From Thermoplasmata archaeon (GTDB lineage Archaea > Thermoplasmatota > Thermoplasmata > Thermoplasmatales > Thermoplasmataceae): a stretch of DNA of 11,869 bases. The notes beneath the pieces were generated by a model. It had not been told where the DNA came from. It ran no database searches and worked only from the letters and a program-made list of their open reading frames with translations. Positions 6,837 through 11,869 of this stretch are shown here, piece by piece; the stretch's first letter is position 1, and every line of letters starts with the position of its first letter. The stretch spans positions 1 to 11,869 of the forward strand of contig JAJZLW010000073.1 of assembly GCA_021850505.1 (NCBI GenBank), written 5' to 3'. The translations under genes were made by a program, and so were the position numbers.

Positions 6837-7131
6837 AAATGTCCAAATTAGTAGAAAAAAACAGGCATTACTTACTTAAAGCAATCCCGAGAAAGCAGGT
6901 ACACTGCAACCAGACCTGATTCAAATTCAAAAAAAAAAAATGACACGCATTAAGTAATATCAAAAAACCATCATGTTCAGCAATCGACATGGCCATTCAT
7001 TACAAACGATTCCACAAAGACAGACCGTTTAACAATATTTTATCACATTGTCATTTCAACATGTCGAGATTTATAGCAAATCTTCGATTCGCATTCTCAA
7101 ACATTTTTTAGTATTCAGTCATGTGGGTTTC
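6837..7131. other. Non-coding interval with direct repeat and 12-A tract
   Basis: No intact gene is visible here. The exact 10-mer ACCAGACCTG occurs at 6909-6918 and, just outside this interval, at 6823-6832; the copies extend as an imperfect repeat (6812-6832 and 6896-6918). A run of 12 A lies at 6929-6940. The last part should carry the promoter of the OsmC-family gene: TTTATAG (7071-7077) and TTTTTTA (7104-7110) are candidate TATA-like sites, neither decisive. Confidence 0.4.
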
Positions 7132-7587
7132 ATGAAAGTTTCATTTGAAAGGAAAAATGGAGAGGGTTTTGTTTCTAACATAGATGGCAAAGATGTCATT
7201 CGCATCGACGATCATTATGCGAACAAACCAAACCTTCTCTCACCTACAGAATATCTACTTTTCGCCTTCGGAGGATGCAGTGGGTCTGACATATTGAACA
7301 TACTGGAAAAGATGAGGCAGATGCCTGAAAAATATGAATGTGAGCTCACAGGCGAAAGAAGAGAGGAGTATCCGAAGATATTCAAATCTGTGAATGCACA
7401 TTACAAGGTATGGGGCAACACCAAACCTGAAAATCTCAAGAAAGCCATAAACCTGTCTCTCTCGAAGTACTGTCATGTGGGCATAACTCTGATAAGAGCT
7501 GGCGTGGATGTAACTTATACATACTCAATAAATGGACAGACTATTGAAAGTGACCAGCACCCCGATCAACCGCCCGCGCTATCGTGA
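7132..7587 (+). CDS. OsmC/Ohr-family protein
   Basis: The 151-residue product has the OsmC layout: an N-terminal beta sheet (MKVSFERKNGEGFV), the SPTEYLLFAFGGCSGSD segment carrying the first conserved cysteine (C49) on the central helix, and KYCHVGITL with the second (C114). These two cysteines form the peroxidatic and resolving pair in OsmC/Ohr enzymes, which reduce organic hydroperoxides in the cytoplasm; many archaeal relatives are uncharacterised, so peroxidase activity is likely rather than shown. The frame is open upstream to a TTG at 7048, but residues before MKVSF do not resemble the family, so I use the ATG at 7132. The 3' end overlaps the convergent lysyl-tRNA synthetase gene by 9 bp. 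The last residues (DQHPDQPPALS) are a polar tail. Confidence 0.85.
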   Translation: MKVSFERKNGEGFVSNIDGKDVIRIDDHYANKPNLLSPTEYLLFAFGGCSGSDILNILEKMRQMPEKYECELTGERREEYPKIFKSVNAHYKVWGNTKPENLKKAINLSLSKYCHVGITLIRAGVDVTYTYSINGQTIESDQHPDQPPALS

Positions 7588-9084
7588 GGCGAACTCCAGC
7601 CTGTCCTTTACAAACTCCTTATTGAGGTTTGAAAAGAAATATCCCAGCCTCGGGCCTTTTGATTTTCCTATGAATGTCTTATAGAAAATACCAAATCCTT
7701 CTCCAGGCGGTATTCCACTTTCCTTGAGTAATTCGTGTATCCTGTTATGAATATCGTTCGCCTGCCATTGAATAGAACCAATGCTTTCAAGAAAGGATCT
7801 GAGAAGTTTCTTTTCAACATCGTTGAGGGAAACCTCAGTATCAACCGGAAGAAGCCTGAACTTTATCTCTTCAGGGGCGAAATCATTCAGCCATCTTTTG
7901 ATCATCGCAATCCTGTTATGCATGTTTTCCGATATGGTATCCAGGGGATATCCGGAACGCTTCATGGCATTGAGCAAACCTGATTCATCAGGATATATCT
8001 GTATCAACGTAACTAAATGTCTGAATCCGACAGACAAAACTTCCTTGCTTGCTCCAAGTGATGAGAGCCTGTAACTTTCATCCCTGTCTTCATCAAGTTT
8101 GCCGTTTTCATGCTCTTCTCTTAAACGCTCAAACTCGTCTACCAGTGTGAGAAGACCATTTCCTGGATCAAATTCAATATGCCTTGATGGCTGGTTCCTG
8201 GCAATCAGGTACCTTAATATCTCCGGGGGTGCCATTTTCACGAAGTCAGAGGCTGCTATGTTTATTCCCGTTGAGGAATGCATAGTACCTTTTCCCTTTA
8301 ATGAAATCCATTCGTACATCAGGGGTTTGGGTGCACTTATTCCAAATATTTTTTCTGCTATAAGTTTTCCTGTGTCATAGGATCCACCAGCAGCTCCATG
8401 ATCCTTACCAAAAGGTTCCATGGTAACTCCAAGGACAGACCACTTGGCTGGCCATTCCACCCTCCATGGCATCTTTCCATCATCCTTTCTGATATCAGCC
8501 TTTCCTGAATTCCCGCACTTACAAAAATAACTGACAAATGGCTTCTCATAGCCTACAACAGTTGTAGATGTTATTCTTCCGCACTTAGAGCAGACCGGGG
8601 AATATGGATACCAGTCTCCCCCGATTTCCCTCCCGGATGTTCCAGAAAGTATTTCCGCTATCTCCTTTCTCTTTCTAATGGAAAGGTCTATTATGTCTGC
8701 AAAATCGCCATTACCGTAAAGATCATGAGACCTGATCACCCTGACCTTCACTGCGATCAGATCTAGTGTTTCCAGAAATGGTTTAAGAAAATGCTCTGAG
8801 TAGGTACCAACGCCATCAGGAGATGGAATCTTGTAAAGCGGGGAACCGACAAACTTCTCGAAACCTCCAGGAAGAAATGGGTACATTTTTCTAAGAGGAT
8901 CGATGTCATCGCAAAGATAAATGAAGTCTGCATCAAGGCCCTTCGAAACCATTTCACTGTAAATAAAGTGGCCGGTCAGTATCTCTCTCATGTTTCCAAC
9001 ATGGATCGGGCCTGATGGAGAAATCCCGGTTGAAACTAACTGCTTTCCATGCAGATCCTTAACGAAAGCCTGTGCCCAGTGCAT
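7579..9084 (-). CDS. lysS: Lysyl-tRNA synthetase, class I
   Basis: This enzyme charges tRNA-Lys with lysine. It is the class I (Rossmann-fold) form typical of most Euryarchaeota, not the bacterial/eukaryotic class II form. At 501 residues it is a normal length. Visible landmarks: STGISPSGPIHVGNMRE (18-34) containing the HIGH-equivalent HVGN (28-31); a zinc-ribbon insertion with C165, C168, C188 and C190; WPAKWSVLGVTMEPFGKDHG (211-230), characteristic of the family; and TMHSSTG (267-273) at the place of the KMSKS loop, a divergent version. The C-terminal half is the helical anticodon-binding cage. ATG at 9084 is 3 nt after the gfcR stop, so the two are translationally adjacent, with no independent Shine-Dalgarno site visible. 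Confidence 0.93.
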   Translation of the reverse strand: MHWAQAFVKDLHGKQLVSTGISPSGPIHVGNMREILTGHFIYSEMVSKGLDADFIYLCDDIDPLRKMYPFLPGGFEKFVGSPLYKIPSPDGVGTYSEHFLKPFLETLDLIAVKVRVIRSHDLYGNGDFADIIDLSIRKRKEIAEILSGTSGREIGGDWYPYSPVCSKCGRITSTTVVGYEKPFVSYFCKCGNSGKADIRKDDGKMPWRVEWPAKWSVLGVTMEPFGKDHGAAGGSYDTGKLIAEKIFGISAPKPLMYEWISLKGKGTMHSSTGINIAASDFVKMAPPEILRYLIARNQPSRHIEFDPGNGLLTLVDEFERLREEHENGKLDEDRDESYRLSSLGASKEVLSVGFRHLVTLIQIYPDESGLLNAMKRSGYPLDTISENMHNRIAMIKRWLNDFAPEEIKFRLLPVDTEVSLNDVEKKLLRSFLESIGSIQWQANDIHNRIHELLKESGIPPGEGFGIFYKTFIGKSKGPRLGYFFSNLNKEFVKDRLEFASR

Positions 9085-9087
9085 AGG

Positions 9088-9687
9088 TTATTTCTTAGCC
9101 CCGACAAGCCTCGTTCTCATGAGCGAACGTATCCTTACGCCCATCATCTCATCTTCCGCCATCTTTGTCACCAACACCACAGCCAAAAATGGGTTTCCGC
9201 CCTCCTTCCTGATATCAGATATCGTCCTTCGGAGAGTTTCGCCTGTACTTGCGACATCATCAATTATGACCACGTTCTTGTCCTTGACTGACGCAAAATT
9301 GCTGCTGAAAAAGCCCTCTTTTCTGTTTGGATGCGGTCTGTAGACGATCAGTTCCTTCTCCAGAAAATAGGAAATCATCGTTGCAAATGGGATTCCGTTA
9401 ATAGTAATGCCAAGTATCGCGTCCGGCTGCGTACCTGTTTCTGCGGCTTCCTCCTGAATTATATCGCACATCGTTTCTGCGAATGATGCTATTCTTGTAC
9501 CATAAACGCCAACGCTCCTCCAGCCGATTTTTACATCCTGAACGGTGGATTCTTTCAGGAACTCCTTGCTTAAAAGCCAGGTCACAGTGTTCACTGAGAG
9601 ATGAAGCTCCGTGGATATCTCCTTATCAGACATACCCTTATTTTTCAGTTCAAAGGCTCTTTTGTAAAGTTCCTCGATACTCTTCAT
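9088..9687 (-). CDS. gfcR: GfcR-type HTH-phosphoribosyltransferase regulator
   Basis: The 199-residue protein combines an N-terminal helix-turn-helix (about 17-41, [20 protein letters not shown]) with a type I phosphoribosyltransferase domain. The PRPP-binding motif [14 protein letters not shown] is at 139-152. This layout is that of archaeal proteins long annotated as orotate phosphoribosyltransferase-like; in haloarchaea the family member GfcR is a transcription activator of sugar metabolism genes. DNA binding with PRPP or a nucleotide as effector is therefore the likely role; a target cannot be read from the window. It sits between the HIT gene and lysS on the same strand. The ATG at 9687 has GTGAT (9691-9695) just before it, which fixes the start. 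Confidence 0.85.
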   Translation of the reverse strand: MKSIEELYKRAFELKNKGMSDKEISTELHLSVNTVTWLLSKEFLKESTVQDVKIGWRSVGVYGTRIASFAETMCDIIQEEAAETGTQPDAILGITINGIPFATMISYFLEKELIVYRPHPNRKEGFFSSNFASVKDKNVVIIDDVASTGETLRRTISDIRKEGGNPFLAVVLVTKMAEDEMMGVRIRSLMRTRLVGAKK

Positions 9688-9721
9688 TTAATCACTTTTA
9701 TGAATTGTAATTCCATTGTTG

Positions 9722-9737
9722 TATTATATCTTATTTA
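9722..9737 (-). promoter_or_regulatory. TATA-like element for the gfcR-lysS pair
   Basis: On the minus strand AAATAAGATATAATA lies about 35-50 nt before the gfcR ATG, in the 63-nt gap after the HIT gene. It would give a leader of about 10-25 nt containing the GTGAT site. Read-through from the HIT gene is equally possible, so a three-gene operon is not excluded. Confidence 0.4.
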
Positions 9738-9750
9738 TGGTAACCAATAT

Positions 9751-10206
9751 TTAAAGTAAATTCTCCCTGATGAGCTTTGCAACCGCATCAAGTTCCTCCC
9801 TGTCAACGATCTTCCTTTCCCATGTGAGCGGCCGTCTTGCAAACCTTCCCTGCTTTGATACCGAAGGCGGCGAAGATGTGCACCACCTGGGTATCAAGTG
9901 AAGGTGATAATGCATTACGACCTGATTTGCACAGTGCCCGTTGTTCTGGCCAATATTTAGGCCATCTGCATTTAATGCCCTTAATAAAACGGGAGACATT
10001 TTTTTTGCCAGTTTATGCACCTTCAGATAATCATCCTCGTCAATATCATTAATGTCGGTATAGTGCATTTTAGGCACAATCAGAAGATGCCCGTCTTCCA
10101 CAGGAGCATAGTCCATGAATGCCATCACATATTCATCCTCGTATACTATCGCTGCGTTCTTATCCCTAATCACATCCACGCAAAATGGGCAATCCGGATC
10201 CTGCAT
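9751..10206 (-). CDS. HIT-family nucleotide hydrolase/transferase
   Basis: The 151-residue protein has the histidine triad H99-Y-H101-L-H103-L-I at its active site, which in HIT proteins attacks the alpha-phosphate of nucleotide conjugates (Hint/Fhit branch: AMP-lysine, ApnA or similar). The N-terminal CPFC (C6, C9) is the zinc-type motif common in Hint-like members, and DGHLLIVPKMHY (38-49) is the usual preceding strand. The C-terminal extension of about 45 residues is longer than in minimal Hint. The upstream TTG at 10215 is less likely than the ATG at 10206, which has a TATA-like block 20-33 nt before it, implying a leaderless mRNA. The gene is divergent from the Mrp-type ATPase gene. Exact substrate unknown. 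Confidence 0.88.
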   Translation of the reverse strand: MQDPDCPFCVDVIRDKNAAIVYEDEYVMAFMDYAPVEDGHLLIVPKMHYTDINDIDEDDYLKVHKLAKKMSPVLLRALNADGLNIGQNNGHCANQVVMHYHLHLIPRWCTSSPPSVSKQGRFARRPLTWERKIVDREELDAVAKLIRENLL

Positions 10207-10225
10207 TGACTGCAATTATTTGCGG

Positions 10226-10239
10226 TTAAATAATATATG
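10226..10239. promoter_or_regulatory. Shared AT block serving HIT (-) and mrp (+)
   Basis: TTAAATAATATATG is centred about 27 nt before the HIT ATG (10206) on one strand and about 27 nt before position 10260 on the other, where the purine-rich AGGAGGGAGG begins. A single near-symmetric TATA-like element could therefore direct both divergent transcripts, leaderless for HIT and with a leader of about 80 nt for mrp. Confidence 0.5.
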
Positions 10240-10281
10240 CGTTGATTCATGTTTTCATTCAGGAGGGAGGAATCACCACGG

Positions 10282-10341
10282 GTGAACATTATATCGCCAG
10301 AATCGATACGTGGATTATGCCGAAGGGTCAAATCAAGATGA
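10282..10341 (+). CDS. Possible leader peptide ORF coupled to mrp
   Basis: GTG at 10282 lies 11 nt after the strong Shine-Dalgarno-like AGGAGGGAGG (10261-10270) and opens a 19-residue frame (MNIISPESIRGLCRRVKSR) that ends in TGA at 10339-10341. That stop overlaps the ATG at 10338 as ATGA, the arrangement used for translational coupling. It is in a different frame from mrp. The spacing is a little long, and 19 codons may stay open by chance, so this remains tentative. Confidence 0.3.
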   Translation: MNIISPESIRGLCRRVKSR

Positions 10342-11165
10342 ATACACCGCCTCCACCACAGCAGACATTTGGTGTTCCAGGGAAATCTGAAAAGTACAAA
10401 GGCGTCAAGCATACAATATTGGTCATGAGCGGGAAGGGTGGTGTTGGAAAGTCCACGGTTGCAATCAATCTTGCAATATCGTTGGGAAGCCAGAACAGGA
10501 AGGTCGGTATAATAGATGCTGACATTAACGGACCCGATGATCCCAAGATGCTGGGTGTCGACAGGGAACAGCTCTATGCCACTGATAAAGGGATTATACC
10601 GCTTGATACGAAATATGGCGTCAGCATTATATCGATGGCCTTTCTTTTACAGACGGATGATACCCCAGTCATATGGAGGGGCGCTCTGAGGCACAAGGCG
10701 GTTCAGCAGTTTCTGGAGGACGTATCATGGGAAAATATGGATTATGTTGTGATGGACTTCCCTCCTGGCACAGGCGATGAGGCTTTAAGCGTGGCTCAGC
10801 TCGTTCCGGATGCCGAAGGTGTCATAATAGTTGCCACACCACAGGATGTAGCCCTTCTTGATGTAAGAAAAGCTATAAATTTTGCTGGTCAGCTCAAACT
10901 CAAAGTTCTTGGAATAGTTGAAAATATGAGTGGCCTTAAATGTCCTCATTGCGGACAGGACATAGACCTGTTTGGAAGCGGGGGGGCGGAAAACCTGTCA
11001 AAGAAGCTTAACATAAATTTTCTCGGAAAAATACCTTTCATTCCGGAGATAGTCTCCAATGCCGACTCGGGTATACCGGGAGTAGCAGTGAATAAGGTAT
11101 TTTCGGATGCCTTTGAAAACATAGCAAAAAAAATAATCGAAAAAATTGAAAAAAATAATACATAA
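10338..11165 (+). CDS. mrp: Mrp/NBP35-family Fe-S cluster carrier ATPase
   Basis: The protein belongs to the MinD/Mrp branch of deviant-Walker P-loop ATPases, which assemble and hand on 4Fe-4S clusters to apoproteins in the cytoplasm (ApbC, Ind1, Nbp35). Counting from the ATG at 10338 (275 residues): deviant Walker A SGKGGVGKST at 31-40, switch region IIDADINGPD at 58-67, Walker B-like VVMDFPPGTGDE at 137-148, and the CPHC pair C202/C205 that bridges a cluster between subunits. There is no N-terminal DUF59 domain and no Nbp35-type N-terminal cysteine cluster, as is common in archaeal members. Alternative starts are the ATG at 10317 or a TTG at 10242; I prefer 10338 because it is overlapped by the stop of the leader ORF and leaves a proline-rich N-terminus (MNTPPPPQQ) typical of archaeal homologues. 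It could serve the iron-sulfur subunit encoded at 3577-4824, among many clients. Confidence 0.9.
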   Translation: MNTPPPPQQTFGVPGKSEKYKGVKHTILVMSGKGGVGKSTVAINLAISLGSQNRKVGIIDADINGPDDPKMLGVDREQLYATDKGIIPLDTKYGVSIISMAFLLQTDDTPVIWRGALRHKAVQQFLEDVSWENMDYVVMDFPPGTGDEALSVAQLVPDAEGVIIVATPQDVALLDVRKAINFAGQLKLKVLGIVENMSGLKCPHCGQDIDLFGSGGAENLSKKLNINFLGKIPFIPEIVSNADSGIPGVAVNKVFSDAFENIAKKIIEKIEKNNT

Positions 11166-11277
11166 TTGATCTTGACTTACCTGGATCGCATACTTAACCA
11201 ATAGTTCAATCTGCAAGGTTGTCTTGGAGTTGTAATTAAATATCGCGAAAAAGTTGAATTATTATGGCAGGCAAAAC

Positions 11278-11299
11278 CCTGCATATAATTAAATGCAGG
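11278..11299. repeat. Inverted repeat 1 in the mrp downstream region
   Basis: CCTGCAT (11278-11284) and ATGCAGG (11293-11299) pair perfectly around an 8-nt AT loop. It is the first of three perfect dyads before the small membrane protein gene. It lacks a following T-run, so it is not an obvious terminator. Confidence 0.5.
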
Positions 11300-11322
11300 T
11301 CCTGAATAGGTTTACAGATACC

Positions 11323-11338
11323 ATGTAATGGATTACAT
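11323..11338. repeat. Inverted repeat 2, operator-like dyad
   Basis: ATGTAAT and ATTACAT are separated by GG: a perfect 7-bp dyad with a 2-nt spacer, the size of a dimeric repressor site. It lies about 85 nt before the small membrane protein start. Confidence 0.5.
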
Positions 11339-11359
11339 TTGCAATTCTAGAAAAAATCT

Positions 11360-11375
11360 GGTACAAAAATGTACC
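11360..11375. promoter_or_regulatory. Inverted repeat 3, dyad abutting the TATA element
   Basis: GGTACA and TGTACC flank AAAA: a perfect 6-bp dyad that ends exactly where the TATA-like CATAAAT begins. A protein bound here would control access of TBP/TFB, so operator function is plausible; no regulator is identified in the window. Confidence 0.5.
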
Positions 11376-11381
11376 ATAAAT
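11375..11381 (+). promoter_or_regulatory. TATA-like element of the small membrane protein gene
   Basis: CATAAAT lies 29-35 nt before the ATG at 11410, the distance expected for a leaderless transcript. The upstream dyad overlaps its first base. Confidence 0.5.
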
Positions 11382-11409
11382 TGATTATTCTATGAGTTGA
11401 TGGGACATT

Positions 11410-11598
11410 ATGACCCTAACAGGTTTGGCATTGGCAAAGAGTATATTGGTGACATTGGGAGTGACAGCAGGAGTTGCCGGCACGGCGATTGCTACAGGCC
11501 ATATGCATGGCCTGGAAATAGCAATACAGAACGTATCAGGGCATGCACACACTGTTATCTCAGATCTTATGTCTGGGAAAAACCCTTCTGGAAGATAA
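11410..11598 (+). CDS. Small membrane protein with two HxH motifs, unknown function
   Basis: The 62-residue product has one hydrophobic, Gly/Ala/Thr-rich segment at about residues 5-29 (LALAKSILVTLGVTAGVAG is its core), followed by a polar domain holding GHMHG (H31, H33) and GHAHT (H45, H47). The pair of His-x-His motifs 14 residues apart suggests metal or heme binding near the membrane surface, but this is inference. A promoter 29-35 nt upstream and no strong Shine-Dalgarno site imply a leaderless mRNA. A longer overlapping plus-strand frame (11397-11714) gives a composition unlike a protein and is not supported. The family is not recognised. It is convergent with the 23S rRNA gene. Confidence 0.65.
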   Translation: MTLTGLALAKSILVTLGVTAGVAGTAIATGHMHGLEIAIQNVSGHAHTVISDLMSGKNPSGR

Positions 11599-11756
11599 AC
11601 GAAATCACCGTATTTATTACCGTATTTTATTATAAAGGGCAGGTTCTATTTTTCTCTTTAACAAAATATCCTCATTTTTCTAAATTTCAAATATTTCCGT
11701 TACTATCTCTTTAATATCGAAATGAAGAACTGACATAAATCTAAAACAAAAGAATT

Positions 11757-11764
11757 AAAAAAAA
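11757..11764 (-). terminator. T-tract terminator after 23S rRNA
   Basis: On the minus strand this is a run of eight T about 30-40 nt beyond the mature 23S end, followed by further T-rich sequence. That is a good archaeal termination signal, and it closes the rRNA transcript before any 5S gene. Confidence 0.55.
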
Positions 11765-11796
11765 TATTTTTAACGCCGGTTTAGTTGTATTAGCAT

Positions 11797-11869
11797 TGAC
11801 TGTGCATTCGGTCGGTTAGTGGCCGTGGACTGAATGCCTCGCCGAAGCTTGGCACTTACATCCCGGCTC
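11797..11869 (-). rRNA. 23S rRNA, 3' end (rest of the gene lies beyond the window)
   Basis: Read on the minus strand, the sequence GATGTAAGTGCCAAGC, then GCGAGGCATTCAGTCCACGG, then CACTAACCGACCGA matches the conserved last helices of archaeal 23S rRNA (compare the haloarchaeal ending of the form CGAG-CGTTCAGCCC-CACTAACxGACC). The following AATGCACAGTCAATGC would be one side of the terminal helix that pairs with the 23S 5' end. The mature 3' end is placed only approximately (about 11795-11803). No 5S, tRNA or other rRNA is visible downstream. Confidence 0.8.

Noticed and set aside
6929..6940. The 12-A run as a terminator for a minus-strand gene.
   Set aside because: No intact minus-strand gene ends just upstream of it; it could equally be a homopolymer of no function or a sequencing artefact.
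11265..11306. A 13-codon ATG frame (MAGKTLHIIKCRS) across the first dyad.
   Set aside because: Too short, no ribosome binding site, and better explained as part of a hairpin.
11397..11714. A 105-codon plus-strand frame overlapping the small membrane protein gene.
   Set aside because: Its translation is rich in Arg, Cys and Tyr without pattern, while the other phase (11410-11598) gives a clean membrane segment and promoter spacing.
11599..11790. Possible 5S rRNA or tRNA behind the 23S gene.
   Set aside because: The sequence is AT-rich with no cloverleaf and none of the conserved 5S loop sequences on either strand.

Overview
The window looks like chromosome from an acidophilic Thermoplasmata archaeon, most likely order Thermoplasmatales (Thermoplasma/Ferroplasma/Cuniculiplasma-type; the genus cannot be fixed from this sequence). 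The basis is: an intron-bearing tRNA-Trp, class I lysyl-tRNA synthetase, a GfcR-type HTH-phosphoribosyltransferase, a large N-glycosylation-rich beta-helix surface protein with repeated ETGLPxGTxWSV-type modules, TATA boxes placed for leaderless or short-leader transcripts, and a 23S rRNA 3' end with no 5S gene behind it. No mobile element, CRISPR array or viral module is visible.

Layout. 1-490: 3' tail of an unknown gene (+), then an intron-containing tRNA-Trp whose intron is itself a box C/D methylation guide, then a dyad-rich intergenic stretch. 490-3354 (-): a 954-residue secreted, C-terminally anchored beta-helix protein. 3577-6208 (-): two overlapping genes, glcD-like FAD oxidase then glcF-like iron-sulfur subunit, together a 2-hydroxyacid (glycolate/D-lactate type) dehydrogenase. 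6474-6647 (+): a small basic protein with a clear TATA box and a strong ribosome binding site. 6648-7131: no intact gene; it holds a probable broken small gene (-), an imperfect direct repeat and a 12-A tract. 7132-7587 (+): OsmC-family protein, converging with and overlapping by 9 bp the lysyl-tRNA synthetase gene (7579-9084, -). Upstream of lysS on the same strand lie a gfcR-type regulator (9088-9687) and a HIT hydrolase (9751-10206). The HIT gene is divergent from an Mrp/NBP35-type Fe-S carrier ATPase (10338-11165, +), and one TATA-like block appears to serve both. 11166-11409 carries three perfect inverted repeats and the promoter of a 62-residue membrane protein with two HxH motifs (11410-11598, +). 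The window ends in the 3' end of 23S rRNA on the minus strand.

Most content is ordinary housekeeping. The points most worth a second look are the intron-encoded C/D guide, whose two guides both fit the N+5 rule and target tRNA-Trp positions 34 and 39; the GlcF homologue whose first cysteine-rich (CCG) domain has lost its cysteines; the possible leader ORF coupled by ATGA to mrp; the dyad array before the HxH membrane protein; and the broken small gene at 6667-6836. I found nothing that I would call a new multi-gene system.
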